DNA of 64,000 nucleotides, taken from contig NZ_BMWH01000004.1 in NCBI RefSeq assembly GCF_014651135.1, positions 339,228 through 403,227 on the forward strand, in the 5' to 3' direction. The stretch comes from Streptomyces echinoruber. Lineage in GTDB: Bacteria > Actinomycetota > Actinomycetes > Streptomycetales > Streptomycetaceae. Positions 30,525 to 39,721 of the stretch are shown here, in pieces. Each line of letters starts with the position of its first letter. Positions within the stretch are counted from its first letter, which is position 1. The notes beneath the pieces are model-generated. The model was not told where the DNA came from, made no database searches, and saw nothing but the letters and a program-made list of their open reading frames with translations. A program made the translations under genes and the position numbers.

Positions 30525-32843
30525 TCACTGGGGGGTCACCACCGCGGCCTGGGGACGGATGGGCAGGCGGTTGACGGGGCGGCCGGTGGCGGCGCGCACG
30601 GCGGAGGCGACGGCCGCCGGGGCGGTCACCACGGGTACGGCGCTGACCGACTTGGCGCCGAAGGGGGCGACCACGTCGCGCTCCTCGACGAGCTTGACGA
30701 TCTGGATGTCGGGCGCGTCCAGGGCGGTGGGCAGGGCGTAGCCGGTGAGGTCGGGGTGGCGGATCACCCCGCGCGCGGTGCGCAGGTTCTCCGTCAGCGC
30801 GATGCCGACGCCCTGGGTGACGCCCGCCTCGATGCGCGCGGCGAGCTGGGCGGGGTTGAGGACGCGGCCCACGTCCTGGGCGACGGCGAGCTCCACCACC
30901 CGCACCGACCCGACCTCGATGTCGACGTCGACCACCGCGCGCACCGCGCAGAACGCCAGCCCCACGAAGGCGTCGCCCTGGCCGGCCTCGTTGAGCGGCT
31001 CGGTCGGGTGCGGGCGGCACTGCGCCGTCGCCCACAGCTCCTTGCCCTCCATCGCCTCGGTGACCGTGGTGGACAGGACACCGTCGTACGACGTGATCTT
31101 GCCGTCGGTGATCTGCAGCAGCTCGGCCGACATGCCGAACTTCTGCGCCAGGGGCTGCAACAGCTGCGTGCGGACCATCTTGGCCGCGCGTTCCACCGCG
31201 CCGCCGGACACCCAGGTGTGGCGGCCGTGGCAGCCCGCGCCGGCCGGGGGCTGGTCGGTGTCGACGGGCGCGACGTGCACCTCGTCGATGCCGAGGGTCT
31301 CCTGCACGATCTGCCGGGCCAGCGTGGCGAAGCCCTGACCGTGCTCGACGGCCGCGCACAGCACGGTCGCCACCCCGTTCTGCACCCGCACGGTCGCCGT
31401 GGACACCTCGTCGGCGCCCTCCGCGCCGAGCATGTGCACCATGCCCAGGCCGTAGCCGACGCCCCGGCGCACCGCGCCCGGCTCGCCCGCGCCCTCGGGG
31501 CCGCCGGGCAGCAGCCACTCCTCCTCGGGCGTGTCCTTGGGCAGAGGGGGCAGCGGGTGGTCCCGCACGGCCTGCAGCAGTTCGGCGACGGGGGCCGGGC
31601 AGGTCACCGTCTGGCCGGTCGGCAGCACGTCGCCGGTCGCCATGGCGTTGCGCAGGCGCAGCTCGGCCGGGTCCAGGCCGAGCTTCTTGGCGAGCTTGTC
31701 CATCTGCGCCTCGTAGGCGGCGCACACCTGCATCGCGCCCTCGCCGCGCACGTGGCCGGAGGGCGGGTTGTTGGTGCGCACGGCCCAGCCCTCGATGAAG
31801 GCGTTGGGCACGACGTACGGGCCGCACGCGAAGGCGACGGCGGCGGCGAGGGCGTCCGAGGAGGTGTCGGCGTAGGCGCCCGCGTCCAGCAGGATCTGCG
31901 CCTCGACCTTGACCAGCTTGCCCTCGGCGTCGGCGTGGTGGCGGTACCGCAGCAGCGTCGGGTGGCGGTGGGTGTGGCCGAGGAAGGACTCCTCGCGGGT
32001 GGCGGTCAGTTTCACCGGGCGGCCGGTCTTCAGGGCGAGCAGGCCGAGCGGGAGCTGGAAGCCCCGGTCCTCCCGGTCGGCGGTGGCGCCGGGCACCCCG
32101 GTGACGACGACCTTGACGCGCTCGGGCGGCAGCGCGTAGCAGGCGGCGAGGGTGTCGCGGTCGGCGTGCGGGTCGGTGGAGGCCGTGTACAGCTCCACGC
32201 CGCCGTCGGGGCGCGGCACGGCCAGCCCGGCCTCGGCGCCGATGGGCGCGGGGTCCTGGCGGCCGATGCGGTACAGGCCCTCGACGACGACGTCGCCGAC
32301 GACGCTGGGGTCGCCGTGGCGCAGCGGGATGTGCCGGACCAGGTTGCCGTCCGGGTGCAGCGGCTCGGCCTCGAACGCCTGCTCCGGGTCGGTCACCGGG
32401 TCGAGCACCTCGTACTCGACGATCACGGCCGCCGCGGCCATCCGCGCGGTGTCCGGGTGGTCGGCGGCGACGGCCGCGATGGGCTCCCCGTGGTGGCGTA
32501 CGACGTCGGAGGCGAACACCGGCCGGTCGGCCCGGCCGCGGCCGAACAGGGGGGTGCCGGGGACGTCCTCGTGGGTGACGACCGCGTGCACGCCCGGCAT
32601 CTCGCGCGCGTGGGAGGTGTCGATGGACAGGATGCGCGCGCGGGGGTGCGGGGAGCGCAGCACGGCCGCCCACAGCAGGCCCTCGGCCCACAGGTCGGCC
32701 GCGTACGGGAAGGTGCCCTCCGTCTTCGCGCGGGCGTCGGCGGCCGGCAGCGAGGCGCCCAGGCCGTGCGGCAGCGGCTCGGGCGCGGCGGCGGTGTCCG
32801 TCGACTGGGCAGCCTGCGCGGGGGCGGCGGCTTCGTTGCTCAC
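30525..32843 (-). CDS. Xanthine-dehydrogenase-family molybdopterin-binding subunit
   Basis: A 772-residue large subunit of a molybdenum hydroxylase. Features: the aldehyde-oxidase/xanthine-dehydrogenase N-terminal domain (AAVLRSPHPRARILSID, VVRHHGEPIAAVAA), and Mo-cofactor regions such as RTNNPPSGHVRGEGAMQ, GVGYGLGMVHMLG, AVEHGQGFATLARQIV and GAKSVSAVPVV. It would accept electrons from a hydroxylated purine or aldehyde and pass them to the FeS subunit encoded just upstream (4-bp overlap). Substrate cannot be told. Confidence 0.88.
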   Translation of the reverse strand: MSNEAAAPAQAAQSTDTAAAPEPLPHGLGASLPAADARAKTEGTFPYAADLWAEGLLWAAVLRSPHPRARILSIDTSHAREMPGVHAVVTHEDVPGTPLFGRGRADRPVFASDVVRHHGEPIAAVAADHPDTARMAAAAVIVEYEVLDPVTDPEQAFEAEPLHPDGNLVRHIPLRHGDPSVVGDVVVEGLYRIGRQDPAPIGAEAGLAVPRPDGGVELYTASTDPHADRDTLAACYALPPERVKVVVTGVPGATADREDRGFQLPLGLLALKTGRPVKLTATREESFLGHTHRHPTLLRYRHHADAEGKLVKVEAQILLDAGAYADTSSDALAAAVAFACGPYVVPNAFIEGWAVRTNNPPSGHVRGEGAMQVCAAYEAQMDKLAKKLGLDPAELRLRNAMATGDVLPTGQTVTCPAPVAELLQAVRDHPLPPLPKDTPEEEWLLPGGPEGAGEPGAVRRGVGYGLGMVHMLGAEGADEVSTATVRVQNGVATVLCAAVEHGQGFATLARQIVQETLGIDEVHVAPVDTDQPPAGAGCHGRHTWVSGGAVERAAKMVRTQLLQPLAQKFGMSAELLQITDGKITSYDGVLSTTVTEAMEGKELWATAQCRPHPTEPLNEAGQGDAFVGLAFCAVRAVVDVDIEVGSVRVVELAVAQDVGRVLNPAQLAARIEAGVTQGVGIALTENLRTARGVIRHPDLTGYALPTALDAPDIQIVKLVEERDVVAPFGAKSVSAVPVVTAPAAVASAVRAATGRPVNRLPIRPQAAVVTPQ

Positions 32844-35032
32844 GCCTGGCCTCCGTCCTGGCCGTAGTGCTGGTCGTACTGGTCGTACTGGTCGGGCTGG
32901 GGGTGCGGAGTGTGCGGGTCGTGGGGGTGGTGCGAGTGGTGCGGGTTATGCGGGTGGTGCGGTTCGTGGGGGGCGGTCCGGTGCGCGGACTCGAATCCCG
33001 GCGAGTCGAACACCGAGGCGTGCACGCCCCCGGCGCCCGGTCCGGCCTGGTGCGGGATGCGCGGCCCCTCGCCGTCGGCCTCCTCCCCGGCGGCCGCGGC
33101 GTGCGCCTCGCGTTCGGCGACGACCTCCTTCACGGCCCGCAGCACGCCCCGGTAGCCGGAGCAGCGGCACAGGTTGCCGCACAGGGCCTGACGGGCCTCC
33201 AGGTCGGTGGGGGCGGGGTTGCCCTCCAGCAGGTCGTGCACGGTCATCGCCATGCCGGGGATGCAGAAACCGCACTGCACCGCGCCGCACCGGGCCAGCG
33301 CCCGCTGCACGTCCGACGGCTGCCCGTCCACGGCCAGCCCCTCGACCGTGCGCACCTCGCTGCCGGCCGCGGTGGCCGCCGGCACCAGGCAGGAGGCGAC
33401 GAGCCGGCCGTCGACCTGGACGTTGCAGGCGCCGCACTCGCCCTGCGAGCAGCCGTCCTTGGCGCCGGCCAGGCCGAGCCGCTCCCGCAGCACGTACAGC
33501 AGCGACTCGCCGATCCAGGCGTCCGTGACGGGCCGGTCGACGCCGTTGACGCGCAGCATGTAGGAGACGAGCGGATGCTCCTCGTGCGGAGGCGGGGGCG
33601 GGACGTCGTCGTGCGGCGCGGCGGCATCCCCGGCGGCATCCCCGGCGGCGGACGCGGGGGTGTCGTCGGGGGTGTCGTCGGGGGCGGGCGCCGCGTGGTC
33701 CTGCGGGACGTCCGACGAGCCCGCCGGGTCCGCCGGGTCCGCCGGGTCTGCGGAGTCCGCCGCGTCCCGGGTGTCCGCCGGGCCCTCCTGGGCGGCGGGG
33801 CCCTCCGGGGCCTGCGGGACCTGCGAGACCTGCGGGGCTTCCTGAGCGGCCTCCTGCGCGGCCTCGGCAGCGGCCTCGGCGGTCGCGTCCGCGGCGGTCT
33901 CGGCGGGCGCCTCCACGCGGCTCTCAGCGGCCTGCGCGGGCTGCTGCGGCCCGGCGGCGGAGTCCGCGGTGTCCGCGGTGTCCGCAGCTTCCGGAGCGCC
34001 CGGGGCGTCCGTGGCACCCGTGACGTCCGCGGACTCTCCGGCCTGTCCTGCCCGCTCGGCCTGCTCGGCCTGCTCTGCCTGTTCGGCCTGCTGCGCCTGC
34101 CCGGCCTCTGCGGCGGCCGCGTGGGCGCTCTCGGCGGCCGTACGAGCGCTCTCGGCGGCCGTGTGCACGGTCTCGGCGGCCGCCCGCGCGGCCTCGGCCG
34201 CGCGCTCCGCCTCGCCGGGCTGCTGCCGGTCCCAGGGCTGCCCGGCCGCCTCGGTCGCCCAGGGGGCGGGGGCGCCGCCGGGCAGGGTGGCCGGCGGGGC
34301 GGAGCCCCACTGCTGGACCAGCGACGACGTGGTGTACTCCCCCGACTCATCCGGCAGGTCGCCGCCGGCGACGGGGATCGACCACTGCCCGGTCACGTCG
34401 TGCCCGGGCGTCGCGGGTGCCGGCTGTTCCGGGGCCGGCTGCTCCGCGGCCGGCTGCTGCTGTCCGGCCTGGGGAGCGCCCTGGAAGGTCCACTGCCCGG
34501 TGGCGCCCGCCGGGTAGGCGAACCGGTCGTCGTTCCCGGTGCCGTGTCCCGCGTGCGGGTCGCCGCCGGTACGCGGGTCGTGCTGCCCGGCGTTGGGATC
34601 GTGACCGACGTTCGGTCCGTGCCCGGCGTTGGGATCGTGACCCGGCTGCGGCCCGTGCCCGGCGTTGGGGTCGTGCCCGGCGTTCGGTCCGTACCCGGTG
34701 TTCGGTCCGTACCCGGTGTTCGGTCCGTGCCCGGTGCCGTAGGGCACCTCGTGGGGGTCGCCCCAGTGCGCGCCGTCGGCGGGTGCCGTCGGGGTCGGCC
34801 AGCCGCCTCCGGTGGCCTGCGGGCCGACCGCGGGCGTGCCCGGCGCTATCGGCGGCGGCACGTAGCCGTGGCCGGGTGCGGCGAGCGGAGTGTCGGCGGC
34901 CAGCAGGGCGTCGATGCCCCCCTCGGGGAGCTGGACGAAGGCCGTGGCCCCGTCGTCGTACTCCCCCTGGGGCAGCGGGTCCCAGCGACCGCCGCCCTGG
35001 GGCGTGCCCTCCGCGTGCTGGTCGTCGGTCAC
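32840..35032 (-). CDS. Xanthine-dehydrogenase-type 2Fe-2S subunit with very long disordered extension
   Basis: 730 residues, GTG 35032 overlapping the FAD gene stop (GTGA). The 2Fe-2S subunit proper (about residues 488-640) has the plant-type cluster CSQGECGAC plus a later Cys and the second cluster CGFC ... CRC; it is normally about 160 residues. Before it lie about 485 residues of low complexity: degenerate GHDPNA/GYGPNT repeats (about 95-155), Gln/Pro-rich, then Ala/Glu coiled-coil-like repeats. After it lies a His-rich tail (HEPHHPHNPHHSHHPHD) and DQYDQYDQ. The extension may scaffold or localise the complex, and the His tail may bind metal; both are inferences. Confidence 0.85.
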   Translation of the reverse strand: MTDDQHAEGTPQGGGRWDPLPQGEYDDGATAFVQLPEGGIDALLAADTPLAAPGHGYVPPPIAPGTPAVGPQATGGGWPTPTAPADGAHWGDPHEVPYGTGHGPNTGYGPNTGYGPNAGHDPNAGHGPQPGHDPNAGHGPNVGHDPNAGQHDPRTGGDPHAGHGTGNDDRFAYPAGATGQWTFQGAPQAGQQQPAAEQPAPEQPAPATPGHDVTGQWSIPVAGGDLPDESGEYTTSSLVQQWGSAPPATLPGGAPAPWATEAAGQPWDRQQPGEAERAAEAARAAAETVHTAAESARTAAESAHAAAAEAGQAQQAEQAEQAEQAERAGQAGESADVTGATDAPGAPEAADTADTADSAAGPQQPAQAAESRVEAPAETAADATAEAAAEAAQEAAQEAPQVSQVPQAPEGPAAQEGPADTRDAADSADPADPADPAGSSDVPQDHAAPAPDDTPDDTPASAAGDAAGDAAAPHDDVPPPPPHEEHPLVSYMLRVNGVDRPVTDAWIGESLLYVLRERLGLAGAKDGCSQGECGACNVQVDGRLVASCLVPAATAAGSEVRTVEGLAVDGQPSDVQRALARCGAVQCGFCIPGMAMTVHDLLEGNPAPTDLEARQALCGNLCRCSGYRGVLRAVKEVVAEREAHAAAAGEEADGEGPRIPHQAGPGAGGVHASVFDSPGFESAHRTAPHEPHHPHNPHHSHHPHDPHTPHPQPDQYDQYDQHYGQDGGQA

Positions 35033-35919
35033 GACAGCGCCCTCCCCAGTGCTCGTCGGGCCAGCGCGGCGACGGTGCGCCGCAGGTGCAGTACGGCGGG
35101 CGGAAGCTGCGGTACGGAGCCGTCCTCGGCCGGGGCCGGGTCGGGGATGCAGGCCGCGGCGACGTACTCGCCGAAGGCGTGCAGCGCCTCGGGGACGATC
35201 GCGCGGTGGTCCCAGTCGATGAGCTGGGCGACCCAGTGCTCGGCGTCCAGCGGGCGCAGCGGCATCGGCGCTATGGCGCCCACCGCGCACCGCACGCCGC
35301 GCCGGGCCGGGTCGAGGACGAGCGCGACGGAGGCGACGGCGCGGCCGGGGCCGGTGCGGCCGGTGGCCTTCAGGAAGACCTGCGGGGCGTGCAGCAGCGG
35401 CACCCGCACATAGCCGATGAGTTCGCCCGCGCGCAGCATCTCCATGCCGGCCAGCAGGTGCGACACCGGGATCTCCCGGCGGGCCCCGCCCGGGCCCGCG
35501 ACGATCAGCGTCGCCTCCAGGGCGGCCAGCACGGGCAGCGCGTCCCCGGTGGGGGCGGCGGTGGCGATGTTGCCGCCCAGGGTGCCCGCGTTGCGGATGT
35601 GCGGCGGGCCGGCGGCGCGCGCCGCGGCGGCGAGCGCCGGGATGAGGGCGGCGAAGTCGGGGCGCCCCATGCGCGCGTGCGTGAGGCCCGCGCCGAGCAG
35701 GGCGTGCCCGTCCTGGTACTGCCAGCCGCGGATCTCGCTGATGCGGCCCAGGCCCACCAGGGCGGCGGGCCGCAGCTGTCCGGAGTTGACGGCGGCCATC
35801 AGGTCGGTGCCGCCCGCCACGGGCACGGCGGCGGGCATGGCGGTGAGCGCCGCCACGGCCTCGTCGAGCGTCGTGGGCAGCGTCACGGCCTGCGCCGCCT
35901 GCGGTGCGTGCGTGGTCAA
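35029..35919 (-). CDS. Xanthine-dehydrogenase-family FAD-binding subunit
   Basis: A 296-residue FAD subunit (CoxM/CutM type). FAD contacts are visible in AAVPVAGGTDLMA (about 29-41) and PPHIRNAGTLGGNIATAAPTGD (about 105-126), the family signature. First gene of the three-gene operon FAD-FeS-Mo; it passes electrons from the FeS clusters to NAD or another acceptor. Intact. Confidence 0.9.
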   Translation of the reverse strand: MTTHAPQAAQAVTLPTTLDEAVAALTAMPAAVPVAGGTDLMAAVNSGQLRPAALVGLGRISEIRGWQYQDGHALLGAGLTHARMGRPDFAALIPALAAAARAAGPPHIRNAGTLGGNIATAAPTGDALPVLAALEATLIVAGPGGARREIPVSHLLAGMEMLRAGELIGYVRVPLLHAPQVFLKATGRTGPGRAVASVALVLDPARRGVRCAVGAIAPMPLRPLDAEHWVAQLIDWDHRAIVPEALHAFGEYVAAACIPDPAPAEDGSVPQLPPAVLHLRRTVAALARRALGRALS

Positions 35920-36172
35920 ACCGGCTGCCCCTTCCCGCTGCCCCAGCTGGTCACGCCTGTGCTGCCGTACGGTACGTGCTGACAGGGCGGACGTGGCAAC
36001 TCTGGCACATCTTCGCAGCCCCCGCGGACGGGGGTGGGCGGGTGCGCATTCGCCTGCCCCGCCGGGGAGATGGCCCGGTCTCGCGCGACGCCGTCAGTGT
36101 GCACGCGTTCCCACCCTTCGGCAAAGTTCGCGCATTTCCTCCCACATGGACACGAATTCGCCTTATCCGGCA

Positions 36173-36292
36173 CGGATTTCTCCGGTACGGGTTTCTTCAG
36201 TGCGGGTTTCTCCGAAGCGGGTTTCTCCAGGGCGGGCTTCTTCAGGGTGAGCTTCTCCGGCCCGGGTTTCTCCGTCATGGGTCTCTTCGACA
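36173..36292. repeat. 15-bp tandem repeat, eight units
   Basis: Eight contiguous 15-bp units related to CGGGTTTCTCCGGTA run from 36173 to 36292, filling most of the gap between the molybdoenzyme operon and the hexosaminidase 3' end. The period would encode KPxxE-like pentapeptides on the minus strand, but the frame overlaps the hexosaminidase gene and lacks a convincing start. Confidence 0.9.
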
Positions 36293-36303
36293 TGGCTGCG
36301 GGC

Positions 36304-38226
36304 TCACCGCTCGGGAGGCGGGCCGTCGAGCGGGCGGCCGAGCACGCCGGGGCGGCGCTGCCAGGGGTGGGGACCGGTGGGCGGGCGGTAGGCGACGCCG
36401 AGGGCGTCAAGTCGCCGGTAGTGCTCGGCCATACGGCGCTCGAAGCCGGCGAAGTCCCGCTCCGCGGGGGCGGGCAGGCGGCTCCAGGCGACCTCGGCGA
36501 ACGCCGCGAGCCTGGGGTAGAGCTGGTAGTCCACGCGCGCGGGGTCCTCCGTCACCTCCGACCACAGGTTGGCCTGCGTGCCCAGCACGTGGCCCGCCTC
36601 CTCGGGCGTGAGGTGCGGCGGGACGGGCTCGAAGCGGTAGACGTCCTCCAGGGTGCGCACGTAGCCGATCGGCACGGGCTCGTCCGGGCCGGCGTCCTGG
36701 CGGTGGTCCAGGTACACGTGCTGCTCCGGGCACATGACGACGTCGTGCCCGGCGCGCGCGGCGGCGATCCCGCCGGCGTACCCGCGCCACGACGACACCG
36801 CCACGCCCTCGGCCGGCCCGCCCTCCAGCCGCCCGGCGTCCGGCCGCCCGGCGGCCGGCAGTCCGCCCTCCAGCAGTCCACCGTCCAGCAGTCCGCCGTC
36901 CAGGATCTCGTCCCAGCCGATGAGCCGCCGTCCGCGCGCCGCCAGCCACCGGGCGAAGTGCCCGACGAACCAGGCCTGCAGCCCGTCCTCGTCCGCCGGC
37001 CCCAGTTCCCTGATGCGGGCCTGCGCGGCCGGGGAGCGCCGCCACTGGTCCTTGGGGCACTCGTCGCCGCCGACGTGCACGAACGCCGAGAACCCCGACG
37101 GCCCGGTGGCGTCGGCCGGGAACAGCTCCAGCACCTCCTCGAACACCCCCTCGTAGAAGCGCAGGGTGGCGTCGGTGGGGGCGAGCACGTGGGGGGAGAT
37201 GCCCCAGGTGTCCCACACGGTCAGGGCGGAGGTGTCGACGACGTCGGTGTTGCCGAGTTCCGGGTAGGCGGCGATGGCGGCCTGCGAGTGCCCGGGCACG
37301 TCGATCTCGGGCACGACGCTGATGTGCCGCTCGGCGGCGTAGGCGACGATCTCGCGGATGTCGTCCCGGGTGTAGTAACCGCCGTGCGGCCGCTCGTCCC
37401 ACAGCGGCGAGGCGCGGTGCCCGATCTTGGTGCGCGCCCGCCAGGCGCCGACCCCGGTCAGCCTCGGGTACCGCTCGATCTCGAGGCGCCAGCCCTGGTC
37501 GTCCGTCAGGTGCAGGTGCAGCACGTTGAGTTTGTGCGCCGCCATCAGGTCGAGGTGACGCAGTACGGCCTCCTTGGGCAGGAAGTGCCGGGCGACGTCG
37601 AGCAGGAGACCGCGCCAGCGGAAGCGGGGGCTGTCCTCGACGGCGACGGCGGGCACCTCCCACGCGTCCCGGCGCGCGACGGGCGCCCGGCGGAAGGCGT
37701 CCGGGCCCAGCAGTTGGCGGAAGGTCTGGGCGCCCCGGAACACGCCGGTCTCGCTCGCGCCGTCGACGACGACGAGGCGCTCGTCGGCGGTGAGGCGGTA
37801 CGCCTCGTGGCTGCCGAGCTCCCCGGCGAGTCCGGGCACGATCCGCAGCAGGATCCGGCTCTGGCTTTGGCTCCGGCTTCGGCTCCGGTTCCCGCCGGCC
37901 GGCGGCAGCGGGTACCCGGTCGCCGCCCCCACGGTGGCCCGCAGCCACTGCGCGACCCGCTCGGTGCCGGGGCGCGCCTCGATCCCGGTCCCGGCGTCGA
38001 CGAGGCACCCGGCGCAGCCCGACACCCGGCCGGGCGCCGGGATCAGCGCCACGTTCGGCCCGGACGATCCAGATGACCCGGATGATCCAGATGACCCGGA
38101 CGAACCAGACGAACCGGAAGATACGCACGGCCCGGACGACTCGGCAGGACGTCCGCGGCGGAGTCCCGGCGGGCCTTCGGGGCGGACGTCCGGAGGGCGT
38201 TGCGGGGTGAGTGCGTCACCGCTCAT
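36304..38226 (-). CDS. Beta-N-acetylhexosaminidase, GH20
   Basis: A 640-residue glycoside hydrolase. The catalytic barrel holds FRWRGLLLDVARHFLP, HLHLTDDQGWRLEI, YYTRDDIREIVAYA and the catalytic Asp-Glu pair in FVHVGGDECPKDQW; WDEILDGG and WSEVTEDP follow. It removes terminal GlcNAc/GalNAc from chitin or glycan fragments. Start ATG 38226, with AAGGA 8 bases upstream. The N-terminus is odd: a run of SSG triplets (18-bp DNA repeats around 38065-38118) and an RSRSRSQSQS stretch, and no clear signal peptide, so export is uncertain. Confidence 0.9.
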   Translation of the reverse strand: MSGDALTPQRPPDVRPEGPPGLRRGRPAESSGPCVSSGSSGSSGSSGSSGSSGSSGPNVALIPAPGRVSGCAGCLVDAGTGIEARPGTERVAQWLRATVGAATGYPLPPAGGNRSRSRSQSQSRILLRIVPGLAGELGSHEAYRLTADERLVVVDGASETGVFRGAQTFRQLLGPDAFRRAPVARRDAWEVPAVAVEDSPRFRWRGLLLDVARHFLPKEAVLRHLDLMAAHKLNVLHLHLTDDQGWRLEIERYPRLTGVGAWRARTKIGHRASPLWDERPHGGYYTRDDIREIVAYAAERHISVVPEIDVPGHSQAAIAAYPELGNTDVVDTSALTVWDTWGISPHVLAPTDATLRFYEGVFEEVLELFPADATGPSGFSAFVHVGGDECPKDQWRRSPAAQARIRELGPADEDGLQAWFVGHFARWLAARGRRLIGWDEILDGGLLDGGLLEGGLPAAGRPDAGRLEGGPAEGVAVSSWRGYAGGIAAARAGHDVVMCPEQHVYLDHRQDAGPDEPVPIGYVRTLEDVYRFEPVPPHLTPEEAGHVLGTQANLWSEVTEDPARVDYQLYPRLAAFAEVAWSRLPAPAERDFAGFERRMAEHYRRLDALGVAYRPPTGPHPWQRRPGVLGRPLDGPPPER

Positions 38227-38332
38227 GCGGGCCATCCTTCACCGCCCCCGCGGCCCGCGGGGCGAAGACGGCCACACCTGGCGCGATAGCACCGCCCGCC
38301 GCGCCGATCCCGCCCCGGCCTCGCCCCGCCCC

Positions 38333-38364
38333 ACCCGTGATCGGGCACACCCGTGATCGGGCAC
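38333..38364. repeat. 16-bp tandem duplication
   Basis: ACCCGTGATCGGGCAC occurs twice head-to-tail in the gap upstream of the hexosaminidase gene. The remaining bases of the 38227-38516 gap show no gene. Confidence 0.8.
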
Positions 38365-38516
38365 ACGAAGGCCCCCGGGCGCATCACCATGCTTCCGGGG
38401 ACCCCGGCAGACCTCGGGCGGGCGCGGGCGCGGGCGGGCGCCGCGGCGTCCGGGCACGGGCGGCCCGCACCGAAGGCGCGGCGAAGGTGCCGCGCGGGCG
38501 TGCCGCCGCGCGTCGG

Positions 38517-38792
38517 CTACTTGTCGTCGCCGCCCTCGTCGCCGCTGCCCATGGAGTCGTAGATCTCCTTGCACAGGGGGCAGACCGGGTACTTCTTCGG
38601 GTCGCGGCCCGGCACCCACACCTTGCCGCACAGCGCCACGACGGGCGTGCCGTCGAGCGCGCTCGCCATGATCTTGTCCTTCTGGACGTAGTGGGCGAAG
38701 CGCTCGTGATCACCGTCGCCGTGCGACACCTGCGGTGTCGGCTCTACGAGAGTCCCCGTACCAGTCCCGCGCTCGGGCTCGAGAGTGCTCAT
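38517..38792 (-). CDS. DUF3039 family protein
   Basis: A 91-residue protein from ATG 38792. The core HERFAHYVQKDKIMASALDGTPVVALCGKVWVPGRDP..YPVCPLCKEIYD is the conserved actinobacterial DUF3039, with a Cys and CPLC forming a likely zinc site. Its acidic, Gly-rich end is variable. Function unknown. It belongs to the conserved block next to yqgE and murA. Confidence 0.85.
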   Translation of the reverse strand: MSTLEPERGTGTGTLVEPTPQVSHGDGDHERFAHYVQKDKIMASALDGTPVVALCGKVWVPGRDPKKYPVCPLCKEIYDSMGSGDEGGDDK

Positions 38793-38821
38793 AGCGACCA
38801 GGGTACTGAAAGCCCACACCC

Positions 38822-38901
38822 TTCAGTTCAGTCAGTAGTCAGTCAGTAGCTCAGCCGTGGGTCAGTCAGTTCAGTGATCAGTTCAGTGATCAGTTCAGTG
38901 A
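38822..38901. repeat. CAGT-rich repeats carrying three copies of the yqgE stop
   Basis: On the minus strand TCACTGAACTGA occurs three times in a row (12 bp each, in frame), so the yqgE gene end SLN-stop is repeated SLN-stop, SLN-stop. Beyond it the DNA continues as GTCA/CAGT-type short repeats up to 38822. Confidence 0.9.
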
Positions 38902-39468
38902 AGGGTCGTCCGGGTACGTGGCCACCATCGCCAGCTCGTTGCGCTGGCGGCGCAGCACTTCCCGCCAGAGTCGCTCGGGGGCCGGCGAGGAGACGTCGCC
39001 GGGTTCGGACTCGACGACGTACCAGGCGCCGTCGACGAGTTCGTCCTCGAGCTGGCCGGGGCCCCAGCCGGCGTACCCGGCGAAGATCCGCAGGGAGCCG
39101 AGGGCCTTGGCCAGCAGCTCGGGCGGGGCCTCCAGGTCGACGAGGCCGATGGCGCCGTGCACCCGGCGCCAGCCCAGCGGGGCGCGGTCGCCGGAGCCGC
39201 CGGGGATGACGGCGACGCCGAGGGCCGAGTCCAGTGAGACCGGGCCGCCCTGGAAGACGACGCCGGGCTCCCCGGCGAGGTCGGCCCAGTCCTCGAGGAT
39301 GTCGCCCACGCTCACCGGCGTCGGGCGGTTGAGGACGACACCGAGGGAGCCCTCCTCGTCGTGGTCGAGGAGAAGCACCACCGCGCGGTCGAAGTTGGGG
39401 TCCGCCAGGGCGGGGGTGGCCACGAGCAGCCGCCCTGTGAGCGAGGACACCTCGGTCATGCCAGACAT
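38890..39468 (-). CDS. YqgE/AlgH family protein
   Basis: A 192-residue protein. Family landmarks: SLTGRLLVATPALADPNFDRAVVLLLDHDEEGSLGVVLNRP (about 8-48), FQGGPV, and FAGYAGWGPGQLEDEL. The structure is known for the family, but its function remains vague (proposed regulatory role). ATG 39468 is preferred; ATG 39459 is possible. The stop codon is within a 12-bp triplication. Confidence 0.9.
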   Translation of the reverse strand: MSGMTEVSSLTGRLLVATPALADPNFDRAVVLLLDHDEEGSLGVVLNRPTPVSVGDILEDWADLAGEPGVVFQGGPVSLDSALGVAVIPGGSGDRAPLGWRRVHGAIGLVDLEAPPELLAKALGSLRIFAGYAGWGPGQLEDELVDGAWYVVESEPGDVSSPAPERLWREVLRRQRNELAMVATYPDDPSLN

Positions 39469-39721
39469 GATCCCGCATCTTCCCCCGCGGTGGGGAGGCA
39501 ATCGGGCCCAGCGGGTGTGGGCAGGTGAGGGCGCACGGGTGCGGCCCCGCGCACACCGGCCCGGCGGTGACCCGTTGTGCCCGTTGAGAAACGGTTCGTG
39601 TTGTGACACAGCTATGACACAGACGGGCGGTCCTCGGGCTTACGGCAGGGGGGTGCGCGGCGATTACTCTGTCCCTCCGGCCTCTGCCGCACTCATCCCC
39701 ACTCATCGGAACGCGAGATAC

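Noticed and set aside
35916..36410. Gene encoding a KPxxE-repeat protein on the minus strand
   Set aside because: It overlaps the hexosaminidase 3' end by more than 100 bp, and the rest is the 15-bp repeat with no good start site.
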